Of a stretch of DNA of 12,400 nucleotides, positions 5,915-12,400 are shown piece after piece. Origin of the DNA: RI-92 sp037384645 (GTDB lineage Bacteria > Pseudomonadota > Gammaproteobacteria > UBA6429 > Thiohalophilaceae). The translations under genes were made by a program, and so were the position numbers. The stretch lies in assembly GCA_037384645.1 (NCBI GenBank), contig JARRNT010000080.1, forward strand, positions 1-12,400, read 5' to 3'. The notes under the pieces were generated by a model. That model was not told the DNA's origin and made no database searches. It saw nothing but the letters and a program-made list of their open reading frames with translations. The stretch's first letter is position 1. Every line of letters begins with the position of its first letter.

Positions 5915-5990
5915 TTACATCGGAACTACCTGCGGTAGTTCATAGGTACTTCCTGAACCCTGCGGGTTCTGGTCGCTTTTCTCTAAAATA
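5915..5990 (-). repeat. Double-hairpin REPIN-like repeat, copy C3 (reverse orientation)
   Basis: On the minus strand it reads TTTTAGAG, then GCGACCAGAACCCGCAGGG and TTCAGGAAGTAC, then a second stem. The stems are GAACCC-tgc-GGGTTC (5955-5969) and GAACTACC-tgc-GGTAGTTC (5923-5941); the second is two base pairs longer than in the other copies and differs on both sides together, so pairing is kept. It follows the RAYT element end by 7 bp. Confidence 0.8.
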
Positions 5991-6033
5991 CTAGTCTCCC
6001 GTCCAGTACCCTGCCACTTCATCTTCTAAATGG

Positions 6034-7422
6034 TTACCTCGGCAAACTCAGGACGGCCTCAAGCCCGCCGTTTGGGCGATTACGTAACACCAGATCCCCG
6101 CCATGGGCACGGGCGATATCGCGCGCTAACGCCAGGCCCAGGCCCACGCCACCGGTCTTGCGGTTGCGCGATCCCTCGATGCGGTAGAACGGTTCGAATA
6201 CGCGTTCGAGCTGATCCTCGGCGATCCCGGGACCCTCGTCGGCAATCACGATCCGCAATTGTGTCGGTGTATCCTCGATGCGGATCGTCGCGCGGCGGCC
6301 GTACTTGATGGCGTTATCCAGCAGGTTCGTCAGCAGACGCTTGAGCGCGAGCGGCCGTGCCGGATACGGTGTCGCCATTGCAGGTTCTTGCAAGCTAACG
6401 TCATCACCCGCTTCTTCCATGTCCGCCTGCAGACTCTCGAGTAAGGCAATCACATCCACCTGCTGTACCGGTTCGTCGCTACCCGCACCGCGAAGAAAAT
6501 CGAGTGCGACCGCGGTCATGGCTTCCATCTCTGCCAGGTCATTATCGATCTTTTCGCGCAGGGCGGTATCCGTGATCAGTTCCGCCCGCAGGCGCAAGCG
6601 TGTAATCGGTGTACGTAAGTCATGGGATACCGCGGCAAGCATCTGTTCGCGTTCGTGCAGGTAGGTGCGAATCCGTGCCTGCATGGTATTAAATGCCGAC
6701 GCCGCGCGTCGCACTTCGGCGGGTCCCTTTTCCGGCAACGGCGGACGATGCATATCCCGCCCCAGGTCGTCCGCCGCGGTTGCCAGAACGGCCAACGGCC
6801 GCGTGAGCCAGCGCACCGCAAACAACACGAGGACAATCACCGAGATCAACAACACCGCCAGGGTTAGCAACAATTGCCAGGGACGGGCAAAAGGCTCACC
6901 GCCGAGGTTATATTCAAACTTCGCCCAGGTACCATCCTGCAACCTGGCCGATACTTCAAACGCGATATCGCGGCGTGGAAAATACTCGGCCATGGGGCCA
7001 AATCGCGGGTGATGTCTTTCGAAATCATGACGCTCTCCCCTTCTCGGCACGTGCCCGATGACGCTCACCTGCACGGGTGTGGCTTTGCCCAATAGCCGTC
7101 TTAATAGCTTGCGCAAGTGTGCCGCATGCCGGTTTTCGCTCACCGCCATCTCGGGTGTCGGCGCCTTAGCCATCAGCCGCACCTGCAACTGCGGACTATT
7201 GAAGGCCGGTAACAAGTCAGCACGTGACACCGGGTCAAGATGATCCAGGACTTGCACGATACCGGCAATGCGTTGCGCGGCACCAACACCACTCGCCTGG
7301 TAGATCACGCTGGCGCGATCACGCAACAGGATCAATGCCGCCGCCAATTGCGCAGCGAGTAAGCCGATCAGCAGGGTCAGCATCAGGCGACCGGAGAGTG
7401 TGCGCGGCAACCAGCGAGTCAT
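6034..7422 (-). CDS. Sensor histidine kinase (EnvZ-like: HAMP, HisKA, HATPase)
   Basis: The 462-residue inner-membrane kinase has a first helix at about 13-33, a periplasmic part (36-180), a second helix (183-204), a HAMP linker (205-258) and the dimerisation H-box AAVSHDLRTPITRL with His267 as phosphoacceptor. The ATP-binding domain shows the N-box LLTNLLDNAIKYG (363-375), DEGPGI (395-400), the F-box FEPFYRIEGSRN and GGVGLGL (424-430); all boxes are intact. The periplasmic part contains a basic, His-bearing stretch RRGERHDFERHHPRFG (127-142), which may bind metal or anions; that is an inference. It overlaps the regulator gene by 4 bp (ATGA, 7419-7422), so translation is coupled. The stimulus cannot be read; the adjoining Spy-like gene suggests envelope stress or metals. 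Confidence 0.92.
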   Translation of the reverse strand: MTRWLPRTLSGRLMLTLLIGLLAAQLAAALILLRDRASVIYQASGVGAAQRIAGIVQVLDHLDPVSRADLLPAFNSPQLQVRLMAKAPTPEMAVSENRHAAHLRKLLRRLLGKATPVQVSVIGHVPRRGERHDFERHHPRFGPMAEYFPRRDIAFEVSARLQDGTWAKFEYNLGGEPFARPWQLLLTLAVLLISVIVLVLFAVRWLTRPLAVLATAADDLGRDMHRPPLPEKGPAEVRRAASAFNTMQARIRTYLHEREQMLAAVSHDLRTPITRLRLRAELITDTALREKIDNDLAEMEAMTAVALDFLRGAGSDEPVQQVDVIALLESLQADMEEAGDDVSLQEPAMATPYPARPLALKRLLTNLLDNAIKYGRRATIRIEDTPTQLRIVIADEGPGIAEDQLERVFEPFYRIEGSRNRKTGGVGLGLALARDIARAHGGDLVLRNRPNGGLEAVLSLPR

Positions 7423-8135
7423 CGCTCGACCTCCACTTCGGCGGCCAGCACATAGCCTTCGCCCCGCACGGTCTGAATCAGGCTGGCACTGTCGTCGCCC
7501 AGGCGTCGGCGCAGTCGTCCGACCTGTACATCGATACTGCGATCAAACGGCGTGCCCTCCCGCCCATGACTCATATCGAGCAATTGATCGCGGCTCAGCA
7601 CTCGCTGCGCGTGATCAAGAAAGATCCGAAGCAGTCGGTACTCACCGCCGGACAGGGACACCACCACCCCGGTGGCGGACACCAACTGGCGACGCGCGAG
7701 GTCAAGTGTCCAGCCGGCAAAGTGCAGGCGGCGTGCCTCGGAACGTTCCGGCGTCGGCGGCAAAGCCTGTGTGCGACGCAATACCGCCTTGATGCGCGCC
7801 AACAATTCGCGCGGATTGAATGGCTTGGGCAGATAATCGTCGGCGCCCATTTCCAGCCCAACGATACGATCGGTTTCGTCGCCGCGTGCGGTGAGCATCA
7901 CCACCGGTAGATTGGAATGTGCGCGCAGTTCCCGGCACAACACCAGGCCATCCTCCCCCGGCAGCATCAGATCGAGGATCACCAGATCAAACTGCCCCTT
8001 ACTCAGGGCCGAACGCATGCCACGGCCGTCGGCCACCGCGGTGGCGCGCAGGCCGTTGCGCTCCAGATAGTCGCGTAACAGATGACGAATCTCGACGTCA
8101 TCGTCAACAATCAGGATATGTTCGGTGCGCTGCAT
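7419..8135 (-). CDS. OmpR-family response regulator
   Basis: The 238-residue protein has a receiver domain with the acidic pair in ILIVDDDVE (Asp11, Asp12), phosphoacceptor Asp55 in LVILDLMLPG, Thr82 in VMLTARG and Lys104 in DDYLPKPF. The C-terminal winged helix (about 138-235) ends VGRLRRRLGDDSASLIQTVR then GEGYVL, typical of OmpR/PhoB DNA-binding domains. It is first in an operon with the kinase at 6034-7422 and diverges from the Spy-like gene. Two GTAAC-type direct-repeat boxes lie between the two genes; they are plausible targets of this regulator, so autoregulation is likely. It resembles several subgroups (OmpR, RstA, CpxR), so no symbol is given. Confidence 0.92.
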   Translation of the reverse strand: MQRTEHILIVDDDVEIRHLLRDYLERNGLRATAVADGRGMRSALSKGQFDLVILDLMLPGEDGLVLCRELRAHSNLPVVMLTARGDETDRIVGLEMGADDYLPKPFNPRELLARIKAVLRRTQALPPTPERSEARRLHFAGWTLDLARRQLVSATGVVVSLSGGEYRLLRIFLDHAQRVLSRDQLLDMSHGREGTPFDRSIDVQVGRLRRRLGDDSASLIQTVRGEGYVLAAEVEVER

Positions 8136-8179
8136 AAATAAGGTTATACCGCGTTGGCACCCTCACTGGCGAGGAGAAT

Positions 8180-8196
8180 TGTAACGCAATGTAACA
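8180..8196 (+). promoter_or_regulatory. Candidate response-regulator box 1 (GTAAC-N5-GTAAC)
   Basis: TGTAACGCAATGTAACA has two GTAAC half-sites one helical turn (10 bp) apart. This is the layout of OmpR-family tandem sites, like the CpxR box GTAAA-N5-GTAAA. Its reverse complement also differs by one base from the RstA-type TACATNTNGTTACA. It ends 39 bp before the regulator start codon, in reach of the regulator operon promoter. Confidence 0.6.
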
Positions 8197-8208
8197 GGTC
8201 GCCTGACC

Positions 8209-8224
8209 GTTGCATGCGGTTACA
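8209..8224 (-). promoter_or_regulatory. Candidate response-regulator box 2 (GTAAC-N5-GCAAC, opposite strand)
   Basis: On the minus strand the site reads TGTAACCGCATGCAAC, the same tandem arrangement as box 1 with one half-site base changed. The two boxes face each other 12 bp apart between the divergent regulator and Spy-like genes, so one may serve each promoter. A further lone GTAAC occurs at 8278-8282. Confidence 0.5.
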
Positions 8225-8314
8225 AAATGCCACACGGGTGACACCATCGCCTGACTTGATTCTGCTTGAATAAAGCCGTAACCAAACCAACCCTTCTGAA
8301 ACAGGAGTAATACT

Positions 8315-8752
8315 ATGAAGACGTCATCCAAAATCGCACTGAGCCTGCTTGCCGCGGCTGGTATCGCCACCAGCTCCATGGTACTGGCGCATGACTATGG
8401 CCACGGCCGACACGGCTACGGCCCAATGGCGCACTGCCAACAAGGCGGACCCGGCGCCCACCTCGACACCCTCAAGACCGAGCTGAAGCTGACCGCAAAG
8501 CAACAACCCGCCTGGGACACATTTGAAAAAGCCGTCCGCGCCCAGATGGCAGCACATGGCGCCGGTCATCGCATGGGCCACGGCATGGCCAGCGGCCCAG
8601 ATGGGATGCAGGCGCACATCGCCTTCATGGAGCAACGCCTGGCCGGGATGAAGACCATCCTAAAGGCCCGCACCGCACTCGAGCAGGTACTGACGCCCGA
8701 ACAAAAAGCGGTGTTTGACCAGTTTGGTCCGCATCATCATCGCCACGGCTAA
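8315..8752 (+). CDS. His-rich Spy/CpxP-like periplasmic protein (LTxxQ family)
   Basis: The 145-residue protein has a signal peptide with likely cleavage after VLA (residue 25). The mature part has two LTxxQ-type motifs, LTAKQQ and LTPEQK, which define the Spy/CpxP family of periplasmic chaperones or stress sensors, joined by amphipathic helices (LDTLKTELK, FMEQRLAGMKTILKARTALEQVL). About 13 of 120 mature residues are His, clustered at the N-terminus (HDYGHGRHGYGPMAH), in the middle (HGAGHRMGHGM) and at the end (HHHRHG), so metal binding is plausible. AGGAG lies 7 nt before the ATG. It diverges from the regulator-kinase operon and is a probable target of it, possibly feeding back on the kinase as CpxP does on CpxA; this is inference. 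Confidence 0.88.
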   Translation: MKTSSKIALSLLAAAGIATSSMVLAHDYGHGRHGYGPMAHCQQGGPGAHLDTLKTELKLTAKQQPAWDTFEKAVRAQMAAHGAGHRMGHGMASGPDGMQAHIAFMEQRLAGMKTILKARTALEQVLTPEQKAVFDQFGPHHHRHG

Positions 8753-8763
8753 ATCGGAGATGA

Positions 8764-8788
8764 CGGGAGGCGCGAATGCCGCCTCCCG
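8764..8788 (+). terminator. Stem-loop after the Spy-like gene
   Basis: CGGGAGGCG (8764-8772) pairs perfectly with CGCCTCCCG (8780-8788) over a 7-nt loop, 12 bp after the stop codon. The stem is strong and GC-rich, but the following bases (CCCTTCGCC) are a poor T-tract, so termination strength is uncertain. Confidence 0.55.
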
Positions 8789-8814
8789 CCCTTCGCCATA
8801 CATTAGGCGGTTCG

Positions 8815-8899
8815 AATATTAGAAACAAAGCGACCAGAACCTGAAAGGTTCAGGAAGTACTTAATGAACCCGCAGGGTTCTAAGTGCTCTCTGACCCGC
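8815..8899 (+). repeat. Double-hairpin REPIN-like repeat, copy C1
   Basis: Stem 1 is GAACC-tgaaa-GGTTC (8837-8851), stem 2 GAACCC-gca-GGGTTC (8866-8880), joined by AGGAAGTACTTAAT; the unit ends CTCTCTGACCCGC. It agrees with 9444-9528 at about 81 of 85 positions by eye and in the same orientation. The two copies bracket the small secreted protein gene. Confidence 0.85.
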
Positions 8900-8983
8900 T
8901 GTTTCTTGACTTAAATCATACCAATTCCTGTATAGCCTGTTAGGGTCAAAATTGTTCAATAAAACCAAACAAGGAGGTGCCTC

Positions 8984-9388
8984 ATGAACGGAAGTATCAC
9001 ATTCTTCTTGACTACACTTTTTACCCTGTTTTTTGCAACAGCTACGATGGCAGCACCCAAGGCCTTGAACCACGACGAAGCCGTAAAGCTCATTAAAGGT
9101 AATACGGCGGAAGGTAAAAATGTTAAATGGAATAAAAGCATGCTCTGGTATTTTGCAGATAGTGGCGAACTGCGCAAACTTGACGCTCACGGCAACAAAG
9201 GCAAGGCTAGTTGGAATATCAACGAGAAAGGTGAATTATGCTATCAGGACAAGCACATGAACCAAGAGAAATGTGCTGCGATCCTGCCACAGGAGGATGG
9301 AAAATATGCGGTTCCCATTGGAAATGGAGGGGGTTGGATATGGGATAAAATTGTTCCTGGCAACCCACATAATCTCGGAACCCACTGA
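8984..9388 (+). CDS. Small secreted protein, DUF995-like, function unknown
   Basis: The 134-residue protein has a clear signal peptide (hydrophobic 5-20, cleavage after TMA at 23). The mature part follows a pattern seen in small periplasmic DUF995-type proteins: LNHDEAVKLIKGNTAEGKN, then a beta-rich centre with WYFADSGELRKL and ASWNINEKGELCYQ, and a second Cys in NQEKCAAIL. Cys86 and Cys97 could form a disulphide. The match is by pattern only. The ribosome site AAGGAGGT ends 5 nt before the ATG and is close to perfect, so expression is probably efficient. The gene stands alone between two direct copies of the double-hairpin repeat, which makes it a possible repeat-bounded cassette. Confidence 0.75.
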   Translation: MNGSITFFLTTLFTLFFATATMAAPKALNHDEAVKLIKGNTAEGKNVKWNKSMLWYFADSGELRKLDAHGNKGKASWNINEKGELCYQDKHMNQEKCAAILPQEDGKYAVPIGNGGGWIWDKIVPGNPHNLGTH

Positions 9389-9421
9389 AGCAGGATGAAG
9401 GACGGTTCAGGAAGAAGAACT

Positions 9422-9528
9422 GGGTCAGAGAGGAATATTCTCTAATATTAGAAACAAAGCGACCAGAACTTGAGAGGTTCAGGAAGTACTTGATGAACCC
9501 GTAGGGTTCTAAGTGCTCTCTGACCCGC
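9422..9528 (+). repeat. Double-hairpin REPIN-like repeat, copy C2, with 11-bp inverted ends
   Basis: The core 9444-9528 matches copy C1. Stem 1 is GAACT-tgaga-GGTTC (9466-9480, one G-T pair) and stem 2 GAACCC-gta-GGGTTC (9495-9509). Around it, GGGTCAGAGAG (9422-9432) and CTCTCTGACCC (9516-9526) are perfect inverted ends, giving a 105-bp MITE-like unit. Confidence 0.85.
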
Positions 9529-9540
9529 CATTTATATAGA

Positions 9541-9598
9541 GAAGGAAAATGCTGACGTTTTACTGGGTTTAAGAGTTTTTACTCTGACCCCAAATATC
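9541..9598 (+). repeat. Solo copy of the RAYT element end
   Basis: This 58-bp segment agrees with 5851-5908 at about 54 positions and contains the whole 22-bp terminal repeat (9576-9597). It follows copy C2 by 15 bp and no transposase is attached. Confidence 0.8.
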
Positions 9599-9607
9599 AG
9601 GCTAATC

Positions 9608-11692
9608 TTAGTGAAGATTATTCTCTGATTCGATTTTTGTCCTGGCAAATTCCTCGAACTGCTTCGCTGTCAGCGGTTTGCTGAAGTAGTAGCCCTGCGC
9701 TTCATTGCAACCTTGTAAACGCAGAAAATTTAATTGGTTGACGGTTTCCACTCCCTCGGCAATGGTCTGCAAGTCGAGACTGCTGGCCATGTTCGTGATC
9801 GCGGTCACGATGGCCCTGTCGCCCGGATCATCGGCGATATCGCGGACAAAAGACTGGTCTATCTTGAGCTTGTAAACCTTGAATTGTTTCAGATAACTCA
9901 AACTGGAGTAACCGGTTCCAAAATCATCAATCGACATGCGAATACCGCGTTCATACAGGTTGTTCATCATATTAACGGCCGCCCGTGTATTCTCCATGGT
10001 CGTCGCCTCGGTCAATTCGAGCTCCAGAAGATGATGCGGTAATTTCACTTCCTCAAGGATGCGATCGACCAGCTCCGGTAGATCTTTCTGGCGGAATTGC
10101 ACCGCGGATAGATTCAGTGCCATCATCATTGGCGGCAGCCCGTTATCCATCCAGTCTTTTAACTGCCTGGTTGCCGTGCGAAGTACCCATTCGCCGATCT
10201 TGATTATCTGGCCCGTACTTTCTGCAATCGGAATGAAATCTGCGGGTGCGACCTGGCCCATCTTTGGGTGTTGCCACCGCAACAAGGCTTCTACCCCGAC
10301 GATACGACCGTCTTGCAGAGACAATTGTGGTTGGTAGTGCAACTGTAATTCATGGCGCTCCAGGGCATGCCGCAGCCCGTTCGCCAGCTTCAGGTTACGG
10401 GCGGAATGTGCCTGCATTTCCGCCGTATAGAATCGGAAGCTATTTCGTCCCTCACGTTTGGCACGATACATGGCGATATCGGCATTCTTGGACAATGATT
10501 CCAGATTTTTACCATCGTGAGGATAGATGGCAATGCCGATAGACGCCGTTACAATCAACTCGTGATGCTCGATTTGGCATGGCTGCGCAACGACTTCGAT
10601 TAGCTTGGATGCCACCATCCCCGCGCCATCTGCATCCGTGGCGGGCAGGATCAAAATATATTCGTCCCCTCCCTGGCGCGATAGCGTATCTTCTTCGCGC
10701 ACCGCTTCCTTGAGACGCTTCGCCAGTTCCATCAGGACTTGATCGCCGATGTTATGACCCAGGGTGTCGTTGATATCCTTGAAATGGTCAAGGTCAAGAA
10801 ACATCACAGCCAGAGGCTCACCGCTGCGTTGCGCCAAACTCAGCGCATATCTGAACCGGTCATTCAATAAGGTACGATTCGGCAGACCAGTGAGTTGGTC
10901 GAAGTGCGCCAGCCTTTCAATATGCTCCTGCGCAAGTTTGCGTTCGGTAATGTCGTGCATTGTCGCGACCACACGGTAGGGCGTTGTCTTGCCCTCCTGA
11001 AAGATGGGCCGAACGTTGACTGAAATCCAGGTCAAACTCCCATCAGGCTTGTGGATGCCCATGATTACATCAGATTGTGGTACCCCCGTTCTGAGTGTCA
11101 CCACGACCGGGTGCGTTTCACCGGGAAACGGTGACCCATCTTCGTGAATGGCATACCAGCCCGGGTCGAACGAGGTTTTGCCGAGTAATTGATCCGCGCT
11201 GAGTCCTAAAATGTGTTCCGCACTCTTATTAAAGGCGAGGATTTTTGAGTTCTCGTCCTGTAATGTCACCCCTTCTTCCATCGCGGAAATCAACAGACGA
11301 TATTGCTCTTCACTCTCAGCCAGCATTCGCTCTGCTTCGTAGCGCTCGCTAAGGTCGCGCACGGTCAGAATCGTTCTGACTTTTTGATGTTCATCGGTAA
11401 ACTGTTCTGAACTGACTTCCCCCGGAAACCGGGAGCCATCCCCGCGTATCAAAATGAGCTCAGCCCGTACCCTGCCGGTACGGGCCCGCTCGTCAAGGAA
11501 GTCACTGAGTTGCGGCGAGTCTGCATCCACCAGTCCCTCCCGACCCAGCTTGCACATCTCCTCCTCGTTACGCCCAAATAATTTACAGGCGGCCGGGTTT
11601 GCCGCAAGAATATTGCCGTCGGGCGAGGTCAGAAACACCGCTTCCATGCTGTGCTCAAAGACCGAACGATAGAGACTTTCAGACTGAATCAC
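9608..11692 (-). CDS. PAS-PAS-GGDEF-EAL cyclic-di-GMP signalling protein
   Basis: The 694-residue protein has no membrane segment and begins at a GTG (11692) with GGGGAG 6 nt upstream. Two PAS domains (about 5-118 and 127-248, each followed by a PAC-like end such as LTVRDLSERYEAE and TMHDITERKLAQE) precede a GGDEF domain (about 257-425) and an EAL domain (about 435-685). The cyclase motif is GGDEY (341-345), a conservative change, and an inhibitory I-site RxxD (Arg332 to Asp335) sits 5 residues before it. The EAL domain keeps the phosphodiesterase residues: EALLRW (468-473), Asn527, Glu562 in ELTE, DDFGTGYSS (589-597), Lys610 and EGVE (646-649). Both activities are thus possible. The PAS ligand cannot be read. 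It is a single-gene unit between repeats. Confidence 0.93.
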   Translation of the reverse strand: MIQSESLYRSVFEHSMEAVFLTSPDGNILAANPAACKLFGRNEEEMCKLGREGLVDADSPQLSDFLDERARTGRVRAELILIRGDGSRFPGEVSSEQFTDEHQKVRTILTVRDLSERYEAERMLAESEEQYRLLISAMEEGVTLQDENSKILAFNKSAEHILGLSADQLLGKTSFDPGWYAIHEDGSPFPGETHPVVVTLRTGVPQSDVIMGIHKPDGSLTWISVNVRPIFQEGKTTPYRVVATMHDITERKLAQEHIERLAHFDQLTGLPNRTLLNDRFRYALSLAQRSGEPLAVMFLDLDHFKDINDTLGHNIGDQVLMELAKRLKEAVREEDTLSRQGGDEYILILPATDADGAGMVASKLIEVVAQPCQIEHHELIVTASIGIAIYPHDGKNLESLSKNADIAMYRAKREGRNSFRFYTAEMQAHSARNLKLANGLRHALERHELQLHYQPQLSLQDGRIVGVEALLRWQHPKMGQVAPADFIPIAESTGQIIKIGEWVLRTATRQLKDWMDNGLPPMMMALNLSAVQFRQKDLPELVDRILEEVKLPHHLLELELTEATTMENTRAAVNMMNNLYERGIRMSIDDFGTGYSSLSYLKQFKVYKLKIDQSFVRDIADDPGDRAIVTAITNMASSLDLQTIAEGVETVNQLNFLRLQGCNEAQGYYFSKPLTAKQFEEFARTKIESENNLH

Positions 11693-11706
11693 GTAGGCTC
11701 CCCGAT

Positions 11707-11724
11707 AAATACCGGATGGTATTT
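11707..11724 (-). promoter_or_regulatory. Stem-loop in the leader of the GGDEF-EAL gene
   Basis: AAATACC (11707-11713) and GGTATTT (11718-11724) form a perfect 7-bp stem with a 4-nt loop, just upstream of the GGGGAG ribosome site of the gene starting at 11692. It could affect translation or be an operator; nothing more can be said. Confidence 0.35.
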
Positions 11725-12163
11725 GAGATGTGACGTTTATGCCGAATCACGTTACTCGATTTTTATGACTGACTAATCTGCCTCAGAGAGGCCATCCGCC
11801 TGACCAAACGTAGAATCCTTCGCCAGACTAATCTTTGTTATTTTAGGCCATAGCGCCATTATTTGACTAATAAACAGGATTATTTTCGAGATAGTTGAAA
11901 TATCGATATTTGGGGTTAGAACTCCATTATTTCTAACATTAGAGAAAACTGTGCGACCAGAACCCGCAGGGTGCAGGAAGTACTCGGTGAATCTCAAAGG
12001 GATTCTGGAGTGTTCTGACCCCGGTTTTTCAGTCTCAGGAGACTGCGGAAGCCGATTACAGATTAGCGTTATATCGAACCAAGAACAAGAAACTCAGCGC
12101 ATGAGTCAAAATATATTGATACTATCCTAACTCTAAAAATTCCATTCATTAAAGGTGAGAGCG
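11725..12163. other. Long intergenic region between divergent genes
   Basis: Apart from copy C4 (11906-12029) this holds no convincing gene; a 74-codon minus-strand frame (11773-11997) runs through the repeat and looks spurious. The last 130 bp should hold the promoter of the cytochrome gene, but no clear -35/-10 pair was seen. Confidence 0.5.
11906..12029 (+). repeat. Double-hairpin REPIN-like repeat, copy C4, with an element-end fragment
   Basis: ATATTTGGGGTTAGA (11906-11920) is a fragment of the RAYT terminal repeat. From 11931 the double-hairpin unit follows: TTCTAACATTAGAGAAAACT, GCGACCAGAACCC, stem 1 GAACCC-gca-GGGTGC (11960-11974, one mispair), stem 2 GAATCTC-aaa-GGGATTC (11989-12005, one G-T pair), then GTTCTGACCCCGG. 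GGGGTTAGAAC (11912-11922) and GTTCTGACCCC (12012-12022) are near-perfect inverted ends. Confidence 0.8.
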
Positions 12164-12400
12164 ATGATAAATAACACGGCTCGATGCATAGCGGTATTTC
12201 TATTCATGCTGTGTGCTATCCTTTTTCTGCCATCCTGTTCGTTGGGCAGTAAGCACAAGTCACCACCCCCGCCAAAAGCGGGCAATGCCGCGAATGGCAA
12301 AGCGATTTATTTTCAGGGTACTGCAAATGTCAAAGCCTGTGCCGCATGCCATGGCCATAACGGATTAGGTATATCAGGCAAGGGTAAAACCCTACACACG
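12164..12400 (+). CDS. Lipoprotein c-type cytochrome (3' end outside window)
   Basis: From the ATG at 12164, with AGGTGAG upstream, 79 codons are open to the window edge. Residues 9-25 form a lipoprotein signal ending LPSC (Cys25), followed by a Pro-rich spacer (SPPPPK) that would hold the haem domain off the membrane. The haem-binding motif is CAACH (59-63) in NGKAIYFQGTANVKACAACH, then GHNGLGISGKG, the usual start of a class I cytochrome c. The distal Met and any second haem lie outside the window. It would carry electrons in the periplasm; its partner is unknown. Confidence 0.88.
   Translation, partial: MINNTARCIAVFLFMLCAILFLPSCSLGSKHKSPPPPKAGNAANGKAIYFQGTANVKACAACHGHNGLGISGKGKTLHT

Noticed and set aside
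7224..7910. A long plus-strand frame of 228 codons
   Set aside because: It is antisense to the histidine kinase and response regulator, both of which have complete catalytic motifs; the GC-rich DNA keeps the opposite frame open.
8815..9598. A CRISPR array, because of the nearby repeated hairpins
   Set aside because: The repeats are 85 and 58 bp, only two copies each, with a gene between them and no regular spacers.
11773..11997. A 74-codon minus-strand frame
   Set aside because: It runs through the element-end fragment and part of repeat C4, has no ribosome site and no recognisable protein pattern.

Overview
The window looks like the chromosome of a gammaproteobacterium. The supports are an LpxD-type lipid A acyltransferase (so Gram-negative), an OmpR/EnvZ-type two-component pair beside a Spy-like periplasmic protein, a perfect FNR-type operator, an S30AE-cold-shock fusion protein and RAYT-type transposases. 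The genus cannot be named from the sequence. All assignments rest on reading motifs; no database search was possible.

Left part (1-3450): a lipoprotein alpha/beta hydrolase cut by the window edge and a small two-helix membrane protein, both on the minus strand. Then comes a graveyard of broken genes: the first 36 codons of a CPBP-type membrane protease, the tail of an IS91-family transposase, an orphan lpxD with a deletion and frameshift near its end, the first 28 codons of a RAYT transposase and a CoA-binding protein without its N-terminal half. Two nearly identical ~64-bp palindromic elements sit at break points.

Middle (3450-5910): a minus-strand operon encoding a ribosome-hibernation-type protein fused to a cold-shock domain, followed by a phosphoribosyltransferase, with a perfect FNR box upstream. 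Next is an intact RAYT (Y1, HUH) transposase bounded by perfect 22-bp inverted repeats, one of which contains the transposase stop codon.

Right part (5910-12400): a GC-rich block with an OmpR-family regulator and its histidine kinase, diverging from a His-rich Spy/CpxP-like periplasmic protein. Two facing GTAAC-N5-GTAAC-like boxes lie in the shared intergenic region. Then follow a small secreted protein between two direct copies of a double-hairpin repeat, a PAS-PAS-GGDEF-EAL c-di-GMP protein, and the start of a lipoprotein c-type cytochrome.

The unifying theme is a population of REP/REPIN-like repeats. At least four copies of a two-stem-loop unit (8815, 9444, 5915 in reverse, 11931) keep their stems while the bases change, and three of them adjoin a fragment of the terminal repeat of the RAYT element. 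A fifth site (1486) looks like the same unit without its hairpins. These repeats and the transposase form the most system-like content of the window.
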